Shown: piece by piece, positions 11,681 through 22,960 of the stretch | Position numbering within the stretch: the first letter of the stretch is position 1 | Layout: each line of letters opens with the position of its first letter | Assembly (NCBI GenBank): GCA_034008185.1 | Contig: CM067086.1 | Span: 70,416,286-70,480,285 of the forward strand | Direction of reading: 5' to 3' | DNA from: Gorsachius magnificus | Lineage: Eukaryota; Chordata; Aves; Pelecaniformes; Ardeidae | Length of the DNA stretch: 64,000 bases | Translations under genes and position numbers: made by a program | Notes under the pieces: model-generated | Database searches by the model: none | What the model saw: only the letters and a program-made list of their open reading frames with translations | What the model was told of the DNA's origin: nothing

Positions 11681-12477
11681 GCTTTACCCCATAAAGCACA
11701 AGTCCTTAAGCTCTGTTCAGTCTGAGCAGAGAGCTTTGACCAAGCAATCCAGGTGCCATAGGTGCCTGTTAGCGACAGCTAATGAGGTAGGATCAGCTAA
11801 AACAAAGTACGCTGTGAGTTTGGTCACAGTTAGTCAGATTGGAAGAGAAAAATCAATGCTGGGCTGAAATATCAGCTGCCAGGCTCTATATGTACGGGGG
11901 CTGCAGAGGGCTGGACAGACAGGAGACAGACAGGGTGGTGCCAGTGTGCTGCCAGAGGCTCCTCCAGCGTCTCTTGCAGAACAGGCAGTTTGTTGCACAG
12001 AGCAGAAAAATGGGGAAATCCATTGATTTTTTTTTTTCTTCCATGCTCTCTTAAAACAACACAAACTGCAACATTCATCAAATAAGTCCTTGTCAAACGA
12101 GTTAATGGAAGTCCCCGGACTACTCCCCCTCAACATGTCAAGTGTTTTAAAGTCCTCTAGATACTAATGGCACAAAGCCTTTGTTCAGCGTTAAACTGAG
12201 CTGTCTCCTGCACATGTATATTTTTCTCAAGTAAGAGTAGAAAAGCAAAAAAATAAAGGAGGTGCACACATTGCTCAGCTGACAAGACCCCAGGACTCCC
12301 TGAGAGGTGAAAAACTCTTGCTGCAAAGATGTATGAGTGACTCATTGACCTCATTTTTAATTTGTCCTTTGTATCATTTAGGAATTTGGAGGGAGAGGAG
12401 CCACAGGTAATTGGCATTTGTAGGTGCATTTATTATACAAATATATTAAATACAATATTTACACAAAAGATAATACA
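11681..12477. other. Unassigned spacer
   Basis: Mixed composition, with a short T-run near 12030. Frames of 70-100 codons on both strands are without recognisable features. Nothing further is seen. Confidence 0.6.
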
Positions 12478-12754
12478 CACAGAATCCCAGCCTGGCAGGG
12501 GCTGGCAGGGCCCTCGGGAGCTCCCCCAGTGCCACCCCCCTGCCCAAGCAGGCTCACCCAGAGCAGGGGGCACAGGACAGCGGCCAGGCGGGGGTTGAAG
12601 ATCTCCAGAGAAGGAGACTCCACAGCCCCCCTGGGCAGCCTGGGCCAGGGCTCCATCACCCTCACAGTCAACAAGTTCTTCCTCCCGTTCCACTGGAACC
12701 TCTTCTGCTTCAGGTTGTGCCCATGGCCCCTTGTCCTGGCGCTGGGCACCACTG
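12478..12754 (-). mobile_element. CR1 LINE, 5'-truncated, young subfamily
   Basis: Same group as 1172 and 3682. The minus strand encodes the RTRGHGHNLKQKRFQWNGRKN and [18 protein letters not shown] segments, and the tail is a single GGATTCTGTGTG. A few private changes (for example a W for L in the KRFQ segment) show it is a separate insertion. It stands head-to-head with the plus-strand CR1 at 12884. Confidence 0.92.
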
Positions 12755-12883
12755 AGAGGAGCCATATGCTATGATGTAAAGCCTGTATATGTGATGTGTG
12801 CAAGTATGAAGTTCAAATTCACCCAGGGACAGTTAGGAGCAGGTATCTACCCAGAAATATCTTGATTGGAGAACACTTGCATG

Positions 12884-13318
12884 TAACTAGGATGATAAAG
12901 GGACTGGAGCATCTCCCCTACGAAGAAAGGCTGAGAGAGTTGGGCTTGTTCAGCCTGAAGAAGAGGAGGCTGAGAGGGGACCTCATCAACACCTACAAAT
13001 ATCTCAAGGGCGGAAGTCACGAGGACAGAACCAGTCTCTTTACAGTGGTGTCCAGCGACAGGACAAGGGGCAATGGATACAAACTGAAACATAAGAGGTT
13101 TCAGTTGAACATGAGGAAAAACTTCTTTACTCTGAGGGTGACGGAGCCCTGGCCCAGGCTGCCCGGGGGGCTGTGGAGTCTCCTTCTCTGGAGATATTCA
13201 AAGCCTGCCTGGATGAAGTCCTGTGTAACATGCTCTGGGTGAGCCTGCTTTAGCAGCAGGGTTGGACTAGATGATCTCCCGAGGTCCCTTCCAACCCTTG
13301 TGATTCTGTGATTCTGTA
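12884..13318 (+). mobile_element. CR1 LINE, 5'-truncated, ORF2 C-terminus with frameshift
   Basis: The frame encodes [40 protein letters not shown] and [20 protein letters not shown]. At a G-run in the LPRG segment (about 13165) the frame shifts and reads [17 protein letters not shown]. The 3' part (GGTTGGACTAGATGATCTCC) and two ATTCTGTG octamers end it. It is older than the adjacent minus-strand copy and of another subfamily. Confidence 0.93.
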
Positions 13319-14645
13319 AGTTAAAACTACATTAGAGTCACATATCTGCATAGGTAGGTGGAAACCTCCGCTGACTCCTGGTGTAGCTGCCGGAGTATTT
13401 AACCCAGGCAGTCCCACGTGGCCAGCTAGCATGCTGATAGATGAGAATGCTGTTCTTCAGAAATCTTTATCAGCAACTATAGAATCTCTGGTTTGCCCTA
13501 AAATCATACTGGTTCCTTGGCCTGAACAATTTAATGTATCAGCAAGGTCCCCCAGCAAACTGCAGACTGAGCAAAACGTAATTTGAATTTCATTACTTTT
13601 GGCCTCTGACACTTCTCTTCAAGCCCTACAGGTTTTAATCACTTTTGTCATATTCTCCTTGTCTCCTCTTCTAAAATCACATGGCTTCTCAGTCTCTGCT
13701 CATAGGAAAAATGTTTTTTCTTGCCTCTTGTTTCCATTTTTGCTGTTGTTTTGGGGGCTCTACCTTATTGTCATGAGCCATCTTCAGGTTCTGCCGAGTT
13801 CTCATGTGTCCTTCAAGACCTGCAGATGTGAAATGCAGAAGTAGCCATGAGCAGCACACAGGGCTTGCGTTTACATTTAGCTGAAGGTCGGATGGAAGGC
13901 AAGCTTGCGTGCAAGGACAACGTTTGAATGATTTGGTGGGGTAAGAAAGAGCAGCCATCAGCCTGGAGGAGGCATCAGCGTGTTGTCGGGGATATCCCGG
14001 CAGGGGAATGAGAGCTTGAGGGAAGCGGAAGATCATGCTATTTGACCTGCTTGATTAGCACAGACGGCACCCCGAAACACGGGAAGAGAAGATAGTCCAG
14101 TCAGCCTCAGTACGTGGGAACCACACAGCTAGATCACTACGCCTCTGGGGGTTTATTTTCTTAGTCCTGTTAATGGATAAAACAGAAGCTCTCTGACTAC
14201 CTTGCGCCATCAGTGAACAGCACAGGGAACCACCTACCCCATCTCGCATGCAAAGCATTAACTTGGAGTAACTGACATTACGCGTATTCCTGACGAGTCG
14301 CTATTAATTCCCACATGAAGCCTCCATTTTAATTAAATTTGTAAGCCACGTTAGACTGGTAGTCGCTGGGTTCAAATGGTAACCACTGACTACGCTATTT
14401 ATTATGCAGCAAAGGCTGTACCAGGGAGGGGAGATATTGCAAGTACTCTTTGCATTCCAGATAAAGAGAAGTTGGTGGAGACACCCCGCCATAGACTCAC
14501 ACAAACACAGGCGCTGGAATGGAGACCAGCGTTGGTACTCAGTTTGTAGCCTGCCTGGTCACATTTATAAATGCTTGAAATTCTTAAATAATAGCAGGAT
14601 CAGTTTCTGTTCCCATTGCTTGTACCAGAAGACAGTTTCAGAACC
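13319..14645. other. Unassigned spacer
   Basis: Unique-looking sequence, AT-richer at 13560-13760 and 14270-14400. Short frames only. No repeat ends recognised. Confidence 0.6.
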
Positions 14646-14715
14646 TGGGGTTGGGGATTGGGCTGGGTGACCTCTAGGGGTCCCTTCCAACCCAAAACAT
14701 GCTATGATTCCATGA
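14646..14715 (+). mobile_element. CR1 LINE, extreme 3' end only
   Basis: TTGGGCTGGGTGACCTCTAG through CCAACCCAAAACAT and GATTCCATGA is the last 70 bases of the CCTCTAGGGG subfamily. It is a very short 5'-truncated insertion. Confidence 0.85.
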
Positions 14716-16484
14716 ACCTCACCCCTGACATAACTGACTTTTCCATCCTCATTTCCAGTCTAAACTGATTCCTGGGTTGGGTTGGTTGGGTTGGTTTATT
14801 TGGTTTTCACCATTTGCTCTTCGGACATTTCATCTCTTTGAATGGCTCCCTTCCACCCCACTGGTATCCTGAAATGCGTATGCAGGCAAGCTCCGCTGCG
14901 GACATTACCCCGACAGGCAACGCAAGCCAAGCGGTGTGGCCATGCTGGTGCGGGCTGGCCTTCCCTGTCCTCCCCGTGCTCCCGCCTGTCGGCTGTTCCC
15001 AAAGAGGGGTGCCTGGTGCCGCATGCACGGCTCCCACGCAGCCCTCCTGGAGCACTGGCACCAGCACCAGGGGTGGCACTGGCACCACAGCTCGCAGGAG
15101 GATGGCTTTTCGGGGAGTACTTTGATTCTGCAGCCTTTTCTCATGGCTGCAGCTGATAGCTGGCTTATGTCCTCCAGGGACCGAGGATCCCACATCCCTG
15201 TCATCCCGAGGACCTCCAGGTTACGGCAGCCGCTACAGCTATGGATCGTAAGTGCCTGCATTTTGTACAGGAGGATGTCACCCCGCATCTGTTACTGCTG
15301 TTCTCAAGTCACCATTGTGCCTCAGTAATATTCCAATATATTCGAATTCTTCACTGGCAATAGCATCACAGCTTTACGTTGCCAGCAAGTTTAACTTAAT
15401 GACTGTCTTTTAGTGCCAGAATCGCTCATGAAAATACTACGATGTTTTCAAAGACGCGCTATGGAGAAACTCTGCTCCTTGTGCCCATAATTTCCCACGC
15501 AATGCAACCTGCTGTTATCCCTTCCTTATCTGGTTCCAGACTCACCTAGGCTCAGTTTTCACCAACATAACTAGTAATATGCTTTCTTTGAAGTCCATGG
15601 ACATTTGCTCAGAAAATGAGTTGTTCTGTCAAAGAATCTGCCCCGTGCAGGGTCTATCTTTTCTAGAATTTTGCTGTATTTTCTAAAATATTCTAAAAAC
15701 CACCCTTGGTTTTTAATTGTTCCTTCAATAATATTTTATTGGCTGGCAGACTATTGAGAACAGATTAAAAAAATGACTGTTGTGAGCTTCTCTCTAAGGG
15801 CAGTGTAAGAGTTTTACAATTGGATAACCTCAGCTGATTCCAGACCAAGCCGAAGAAATCTGCCACAAGTGGGGAAGTTGCCACAGGTCACACACGGCGG
15901 GGGGGGCGGTAGAGGCTGAAGCCCCAGTCCCAGAAGCCCCCCGCTTCCTACCCTGCCGCTGTTATCCCATGTAGTTTGCCTCGTGACTCCGGTGACTCCT
16001 GATCACCCCAGTGGGCTCTGCCTGTCTTCGTCTTGACATTGCTGCACTTGCCATTTGGCTTTGCTTCTTCCCCATGGCCATGCCCATGGGGCTCACGGCT
16101 CTCAGAATGGTTCGGGCAGACACGTCAAGGATCTGGGAATGTCCAAGCACTCCCCTGAAGCCATCCTGGGTGGGAAACTGCTGAATTCTGTTGCTTCAGG
16201 GCACTTGTCTTCCTGAAGTGGGGGGAAGCCATTGAGAAGCGACCTCTAGAGAATTCCAACCCAACTCCAGCCCAAACCAGGGTGGGCGTAGGAGCGGGTG
16301 GGAAGGTGCATCACCCCCATCCTGGCTGCGCTTGCACTGCCCTTTGCCCCAAGCTTTGTGCTTTACCCCATCAGCCCTCTTGAGCACCCCGTCCCTGCCC
16401 TTCTCAGCACCCGTGCACACAATCCCAGCTGGAAAGGAGAAAAAAAAATGCTGCCGAAGGGAAAAATGTTAGTTTATATTTCTT
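14716..16484. other. Unassigned spacer with a short GGTTG-rich run
   Basis: 14774-14802 is an impure (GGGTT/GGTT) run. 14830-15130 is GC-rich and open in several frames without recognisable domains. 15640-15790 is AT-rich. 16240-16275 weakly resembles a CR1 3' end but is too short to call. Confidence 0.55.
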
Positions 16485-16508
16485 ATTATGTTATATTATA
16501 TTATATAT
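16485..16508. repeat. Short TTATA-type AT repeat abutting a CR1 tail
   Basis: About five impure units of TTATA lie directly upstream of the CR1 tail at 16509. This may be the insertion site or expanded tail-adjacent DNA. Confidence 0.7.
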
Positions 16509-16866
16509 TCATAGAATCGTTTGGGTGGGAAAAGCCCTTTCAGCTCCCCCAGCCCAACCGCCCCCCTACCCCTGCCATCCCACCCCCAAACCCTGGCCCT
16601 CAGCACCGCCTCTGCCCGGCTGTTCAAATCCCCCCAGGGCTGGGGACTCGACCCCTTCCCTGGGCAGCCCCTTCCAGCCCCTGACAGCCCTTTGGGGAAG
16701 GAATTGTTCCCCAGGGCCAACCTCACCCTGCCCTGGCACAACTTGAGGCCATTTCCCCTCGTCCCATCGCCCCTTCCCTGGGAGCAGAGCCCGACCCCCC
16801 CGGCTCCCCCCTGCTCTCAGGCAGTTGTAGGGAGCGATGAGGGCTCCCCTCAGCCTCCTCTTCTCC
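16509..16866 (-). mobile_element. CR1 LINE, 5'-truncated, GC-rich third subfamily
   Basis: It begins TCATAGAATCGTTTGGGTGG with a single octamer and continues in minus orientation to CTCAGCCTCCTCTTCTCC, the complement of the GLFSLEKRRLRG coding segment. Its C-rich body (GGGCAGCCCCTTCCAGCCCC) differs from the other two groups, so it is a separate lineage. Confidence 0.9.
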
Positions 16867-17814
16867 TATATTCTGTTATTTTTTCCTGGTTTAGGTGCTT
16901 TGAGAGTTCAGTTTTGTTTCTGAGTTAAAAAGGAAGCTATAAGAGGGCACCGTCTTTCCCAGGCAGGGTTTGCCGGGCCGCGCCGTGTGCCGGGTCGCCC
17001 TCAGCCCAGCAGGGACAGGCGGCCACAGGCGCACTCAAGCAGCACATGCCTCGTCACCATCAGCACCATGGGGTTGCGCTCTGCACCACGCATTGCGGGC
17101 TGGGGGTTATTCTCCGAAGTCACCATACAACCAGAAAGATCGTCGAGCGGTGGAGGTACGTGCAGCCTGCCCGGAGCAACACTTTGGTTGTTGCAGGGTA
17201 CATCATCAGGCTCCCAGGAGAGAAGTCATTGCGCTTGCCATCGCGCAAGCAGCAGCTCTGACCTGCGGACCTGGTGATTGCCCACAGCCCCGGGTGCCTA
17301 CGGAGGGCGGGGGGGACGAACCCCAGTAACGCTGCCCTGCAGACGTGCGGGAAGGCGCAGCGGCCAGCCCCTGCCCGGGAGGGCTCCTGCCCCGGGCAGT
17401 CGGTCCCTGTGCCCCGCGAGGTCACTGCCGCCTTTGCTGGAACAGACCCACGTCAGCACTTTCTCCACCATGCTGCACGGTAATTTTCCCGATCCTGCCT
17501 ATATTTAACGTCTTCCCTTGGACTGAAATGTTGTTACAAAAAAATTCTGTCAGCTGGAAAACAGGAACAAAGCCTGGCTCAGAGCCTGCGCTCAGCAGTG
17601 AGGAGCCTGCAATTACAGTACAAAACAAACCAAAGCAAAAAAAAAGCCCCAAAACATCAGGAACAAAAACAAAGCAAGAATCTTGTTCCAGTTTCTCTGA
17701 GGTTCTTCCTCGCAGTTATTTTGCTCACAAGGATAAGCACTATAACAGGAAAAGAGACCTCAGAATAGAGAGCAATAAAAAATAAAATAAATAAAATAAA
17801 GATCCTGAAGCCTG
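16867..17814. other. Unassigned GC-rich spacer
   Basis: 16960-17460 is GC-rich with many CpG but also long CpG-poor stretches. 17520-17810 is A-rich and ends in an impure AATAA run at 17776-17801. Frames of 70-146 codons here have no recognisable domain. Confidence 0.5.
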
Positions 17815-18185
17815 CTTTGCCTGCCGGAATATCCGCCGTTACAGCACGATTGCGGAGAGGCAGCGGTGCCCGTGGTGCACCAAAGAGCTCTGCAGCAGAC
17901 TGGCTTTCATTTGGAGGTGGGTCCGAAAATCGCCTGTTGCTGCGTGCGGAAGACGGCGCCATGCCCCCCGGGCTCGGCCCCCCGGGCTCTCCCCGGCGGT
18001 GGGAGCGCTGGGCGTTGCTGGCAGCACCCTGGCGTGCTGGATTATGTATTGCACCTCTCCCGCTTTTGGTCGGCCTTACCCACTTCGCTAGGGTTTGGAG
18101 GTGGACGCTGCCAGTCATTTTGGGAACGACAGCACGCAGCGTTCTCCGCTTGTTATTGCCGCTGAGAAATAATCGCTCTCGCTAG
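17815..18185. promoter_or_regulatory. CpG-island-like stretch, possible orphan promoter
   Basis: Counting by eye, 17820-18020 holds about 21 CpG, near or above the number expected from its C and G content, and 18020-18185 holds about 12. The surrounding bird DNA is CpG-poor in comparison, so the stretch looks protected from methylation decay. A 122-codon plus frame (17817-18185) spans it with no recognised domain. No TATA box or initiator is evident. It could be a promoter, an enhancer or a remnant. Confidence 0.35.
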
Positions 18186-18865
18186 GCAAACTGTGGGCAA
18201 ATATTGCAGCCAGGGGAACTGCGGGAAATGTGTTTTCATCAGACATAAATGCATAAGTAGAAACAGGCCACAATTTTCACGTGACTCAGGGCGATAGCAT
18301 TATGCTTATGGAATCATGGGGAACAGCACAGCAGGGACCTTGCATGTAAACTCGTCTGTGCCCTGATTCCAGGGCACCATCAGCCGTACCTCAAGTATCC
18401 CCATGAATTTGCTTCTGCTTCCACTAGGCACCTCTTAACAAAGTCATATGCTCGGGCACAAATTCGGCAGCGCTCTGGGGCAGATGGTCAATCCCTGAAG
18501 AACGAGAGCGGCCGTGTCCTGAGCATCCCCCCTTTTGCTCCCACTAAGCAAGACGCCATGCAGACGGTCCCTCGGGAAATCCTTCTTCTTCCCCCAGTTT
18601 CCTGAGGGGGTTCCAGGACTGTCCTGCCAGAAGCCGCCAGCAGAGGCTGATCTGGTGGGACTCAGTGAGGGACAAGTTCCCTTTCTCCAGGTTTTCACAG
18701 GAAGAGCCCATTTTCTGGACCAGAGGACGGGGGTACAGAGTCATTAAGCAAAACAGGGCCTAACTCATTTCTCTTCTGCAGACACCAGCTGGCCCCTCTG
18801 ACTCGCCAGTGGCTACCGCTCTTTTTTAAACTCACAGATACCCCGATTTGATTGATTGATTCTGC
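18186..18865. other. Unassigned spacer with an overlapping E-box/AP-1 site
   Basis: CACGTG at 18278-18283 overlaps TGACTCA at 18282-18288, about 100 bases after the CpG-rich stretch. The rest holds short frames only. Confidence 0.4.
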
Positions 18866-19421
18866 CCCTCTACTCTGCTCTGGGGAGACCTCCCCTGGAG
18901 CCCTGCGTCCAGCTCGGGAGCCCTCAGCACCAGGAGGACATGGACCTGTTGGAGTGGGGCCAGGGGAGGGCTACTAAAATGCTGCGAGGGCTGGAGCCCC
19001 TCTGCTCTGAGGCCAGGCTGGGAGAGTTGGGGGTGTTCAGCCTGGAGCAGAGGAGGCTGCGGGCAGAGCTGAGTGCGGCCGCTCAGGGCTTCAAGGGGGC
19101 CCAGAGGAAAGGGGGGGAAAATCTTTTTAGTAGGGCCAGCTGGGACAGGATAAGGCGTAATGGTTTTAAACTGAAGCAGGGGAGGGTTAGACTGGATATA
19201 AGGAGGAAATCCTTTACAACGAGGGTGGTGAAACCCTGGCAGGGGTTGCCCAGCGAGGGGGTGGAGGCCCCATCCCTGGGAACATTCCAGGCCAGGTTGG
19301 ACGGGGCTGTGAGCAACCTGATGTGGTTCAAGGTGTCCCTGCTCCTGCAGGGGGGTTGGACTAGATGACCTCTAGGGGTCCCTTCCAACCCAAAACATTC
19401 TATGATTCTATGATTCTATGA
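18866..19421 (+). mobile_element. CR1 LINE, 5'-truncated, open ORF2 C-terminus (best of its subfamily)
   Basis: The frame is open from before the element to a TAG at about 19366 and encodes the end of ORF2: LEPCVQLGSPQHQEDMDLL, then GELGVFSLEQRRLRAELS, then RIRRNGFKLKQGRVRLDIRR, then TTRVVKPWQGLPSEGVEAPS and VSLLLQGGW. The 3' UTR is only about 55 bases, from the stop to three ATTCTATG octamers and a T-run. The RT active site is missing because of 5' truncation. It is the reference copy for the CCTCTAGGGG subfamily here. Confidence 0.95.
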
Positions 19422-20209
19422 TTTTTTTTTCTTCCATTTTGAATTTCTCATCCAGCTCTGGTATTTTAGACCAAATCCTTACACACAGTCATGAAACCGG
19501 TCAATGCTGCACAGGTTTTTAGTCTCTGTCTCTTTTAAAATCTGCTCAAATCGATTATTTATGTTTTGTAAACTGAGATGCGGATCCCATGGAATGCTAA
19601 TGCGTGTGGGAAGAAGGAGAGGGTGTTTAACAAGAGCAAACTAGGACGCAGGGAGCCGTGCACCTTCGCTTCGTAGGGGAGAGAGCACGGGGCCGGGCGC
19701 TGCAGAGCACTTCGCTTGATCTGGTTTAGCGGAAAAACCTTCAAGTCTGATCTAAAAAAAAGAAAAAAAAATGAAAAGGGAAACTAAAGAGAATCAAGGA
19801 AGCTAATTCCCAGCTGGCTTGGAACATGCAAGCACAGCAGCTCGTCAGAAACAGATTTAGCCTAGCTGAAGGACTGGGGACTTGAGGCCTGCCCCAGTAT
19901 CTCAGCAGAAGGTCATGGCCAGATGAACTCCTGGCATCTGCACCTCCTGTAAAACTGAGTCAATGGCAATGAGGGCAGGGTGTGCAGAAGAAAAAGAAAA
20001 GCATTTTGATGATGTGCTTTTATTCAGCAAGGCACGGCACTAGTTAGAGTAGAAATTCCGCAGCAGAATGAACGTGTATTTTAATTACAAATAAATGATA
20101 TAAATAATTAAGATATGCTTTCAGGTACCATTACATGAGGATCCAAAGCAAGCCAGCAGCTGGAGAGATGGTAAGACAAGCTCTGATTATCTAGATTAAA
20201 TTATCTAGA
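19422..20209. other. Unassigned spacer
   Basis: T-run at 19421-19432, A-rich 19754-19782, AT-rich 20040-20120. Around 20185-20215 the phrase ATTATCTAGA occurs twice. No gene seen. Confidence 0.6.
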
Positions 20210-20438
20210 CTAGACTGGATCTAAGGCAGAAATTCTTTCCAGTGAGGGTGGTGAAACCCTGGCAGGGGTTGCCCAGAGAGGGGGTGGAGGCCCCATCCCT
20301 GGGACCATTCCAGGCCAGGTTGGAGGGGGCTGTGAGCAACCTGATGTGGTTCAAGGTGTCCCTGCTCCTGCAGGGGGGTTGGGCTGGGTGACCTCTGGGG
20401 GTCCCTTCCCACCCAAAACATTCTGTGATTCTATGATT
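20210..20438 (+). mobile_element. CR1 LINE, 5'-truncated, CCTCTAGGGG subfamily
   Basis: TAGACTGGATCTAAGGCAGA corresponds to RLDIRR..., followed by PWQGLPREGVEAPSLG and the VSLLLQGGW segment, then octamers ATTCTGTG and ATTCTATG. Colinear with 18866-19421. Confidence 0.94.
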
Positions 20439-21139
20439 ATCCCATACCCAGCTCTGCTCAGTACTCACAACACATCTGGAGAGATCCAAAAAGCTGAAGG
20501 CGTGGGGGGTTCTGCCACACGCAGAGGCAGCACGGTCCCCTCTCTGCAATGGCCATGTCCCTGGCACCGCCTGAGCTCAGGATGCCGGCAGCAGGGCACA
20601 GCCGGGCATTTATCAGGAGCACTGGTCACTCGGGCCATGCTGGCAGGGCTGTGGGGTCCTGCCCGGACACCCCGGGGGCTCTCCATGTCCCCCATGGGCC
20701 CATCACGGCGCTGGGCTGTGTCGCTAAGCCTCAGCGTTGGGAATGCGGAGCAGCCGGTCCCACGGGTCCCTCGCACCCCGGAGCCCTGGTAGCTGGGAAG
20801 GAGCTGCAGGTGCATCCACTGGACCGCCCAGGCGTGGAGCCCCTTGCTCCGTCCCGGCGTCTCGCCACTGCCGAATCCCGCTCCCCACGTCCCTTCAGCA
20901 ACGGCAATGAACATTCTTCAACCACCAAACCCTTCGGTCTTCTCCTCCCCCACCTGAGCCCTCCCAGACGCCCCCAGCTTTTAGCAGGACAAGGTCCGTG
21001 CCCACGGCACACGTGCTTGCAGGGCCACCCGACAGCACGCAACCCTCCACCCCGGCTACGGGGAACCTCGTCTGGCTGGGGTTTGGGGGGGTTGGTTTCT
21101 TTTACATCCGCACGGCTTCCCAGCACAAAGTTAGCAGCC
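20439..21139. other. Unassigned GC-rich spacer
   Basis: 20500-21060 is GC-rich and open in several frames on both strands (199 codons plus at 20549-21148). The competing frames and lack of domains argue for chance. Confidence 0.5.
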
Positions 21140-21400
21140 CCGCTCTAACCGGTATTTTAGTTCTGTTATTAATTATAAGTACTAGCTCGAATCACACTCA
21201 TTAGCTGAATGAGCAATAACGCACGTTAAGCCTCTATCTGTTGATAATATTCTCCAGTGGATTAAGTATGTGTCATTTGACACTGATAAACTAGGCAATA
21301 TTATGAGCTGAATGTCTGAAATGCTACGCAGATGGGGAATATATTAATTTAAGAAAATGTTATTAAGTGTTTAAGGAGTGTAATTATGAGCAGCCTTCTC
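21140..21400. promoter_or_regulatory. Candidate conserved noncoding element, homeodomain/TALE-rich
   Basis: An abrupt AT-rich block follows GC-rich DNA and is dense in TAATTA, ATTAAT and TTATTAAG words. A perfect 6-bp inverted repeat GTGTCA-TT-TGACAC at 21270-21283 places two TALE-type TGACA half-sites back to back. Composition and motif density resemble vertebrate developmental enhancers; this is inference without a conservation test. Confidence 0.25.
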
Positions 21401-22479
21401 GTTTGACACCTGTGTGCAGTCTCTCCCTGTGAGATAAAGACAGAGGGATGAGAACTGGAAACTGGCTTTCAGACCTCTCAGCTTTCCTCTCTTTTTAACT
21501 TCCTGCTAAATTAATTATTTTCAAGACACAACCAGCATTGCCAAGAAATTTTGACTGAAAACAAGGCCGGTGCACAGCCCAGAGAAATCTTCATTTCAAT
21601 GCTACATTTATTTGGCAATACAAGACACTTCTGGAGAAAAACTCCAACTTTGCAGCATGGAGCAGCTGCCCAGGAGCTGGCAAAGCACAGGGGGACCCTG
21701 CCAGCCGCGGCTCCCTGCCGCCACTTTGCAGGATTCCCAGGAATATTTAAGGGGGTGGGGGGTGGGGAGATGAGGGAAAATCAATCTTAATTCATTGTAG
21801 ACGTCCGAAAGTTAGTTGTCCAGTCCCAAATTACTCCCCTGGCCTCGTGCTGTACTCGATGAGTGAGGCAGGCGCTCCCTGAGAGCGTTGTGTTGCAGAC
21901 AACCGGGGTGGATCTGCCTCGTGGCTGGGGATGGAGGTTGGATGAGCGGCTTAGACTTAGACAACTAACTTGGCAATGGCTAAAGGTAGGCGATAGGGGT
22001 CCTGCCCGGGGCACCTCCCACCTCTCCCCTGGAGGAAGCAGCAGCTGTGCCCCATCCCACAGCATCCCGCTGAGCTGCCTTGGGAGGAACTGGAAGACCT
22101 GGCTGCAGATACGCAGTGGACCTCTGTAAAAAGTAATTAAGTAGGATGCCCGCAGCACCGTCCCATCCCCTCAGCCCCAAGATGATCTTTTGGCACTGTT
22201 TGGCCTGGTGTGAGAGGTACCGAACACGGGGAAGCAGATCCTGAGGAGCGGTTGCGTGGCTGCACGTGGAAACTGCCTGGACCTGCTGGTGTTCAGCCCA
22301 GCAAATGCCCAGCAGAGCAGCATAAAACAGGGGCGGGATGGAAGAAGAGTGAACTGCAGCGCACAATTCATGGAGAAATGCTGAGCTGGTGCTGCCAGTA
22401 CGTCATATCTGTTGATTTAAAATATATTTGTATCAGCTCCTACTCACCAGGTAGCCCTGTCAGGTTCCTAACGGCTTGA
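21401..22479. other. Unassigned spacer
   Basis: Mixed composition; a G-rich run lies at 21748-21770. Frames up to 128 codons overlap on both strands with no recognised domain. Confidence 0.55.
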
Positions 22480-22960
22480 GAGAAGATCCATGTTAACAGA
22501 GAAGCCTTCAGTAAATAGAAAAAACGTTTCCTGGGAAGGTGGTAACTGGCAGCCAGGATGTATTCCCCCGTAATTCTGCTGCACAAATCACTGGAGAAAC
22601 TTCACCTGGAATAATGTATGAACCTGTTCAGGGGAAAAAATCAGGTGGAAACTGATGTCAGCCAGGTACGCGCTGAGAAGAACAGACAGTATATCCTACA
22701 AGGGGCAACAACACGGTTTTGACTTGTTTAGCACTGTACAAAATGGTTGAACTGAGGATGCGATTGACACCTGCGAGCACATCAGGAATAACCACGAGTA
22801 GAAGGACAAGACTATTTAAGCAAAAAGGGCAATTGGGAGGAAAACCCCAAAGAGATACAGGCAAAGGTCAATACTGGAATTCCCTAGAAACAGGGGGTTA
22901 ACCATCACAGTGTCACGTTCCGCAGTGAGCACCAGGAGCGGGTCTCACGGCAGTTCCTCT
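22480..22960 (+). mobile_element. Ancient CR1-like LINE relic (ORF2 C-terminal region)
   Basis: Degenerate plus-strand matches to an old CR1 lineage: CACTGGAGAAACTTCACCTG (near 22590), CATCAGGAATAACCACGAGT (near 22780), GACTATTTAAGCAAAAAGGG (near 22809) and GGGTTAACCATCACAG near 22895. These correspond to the LEYC..., RTR/SR and LFKLKG... parts of the ORF2 tail as I remember that family. It is full of stops and has no octamer tail, so it is far older than the other copies. The boundaries are uncertain. Confidence 0.5.

Noticed and set aside
16240..16275. Weak CR1 3'-end resemblance (ACCTCTAGAGAATTCCAACC)
   Set aside because: No octamer tail and too short; could be coincidence.
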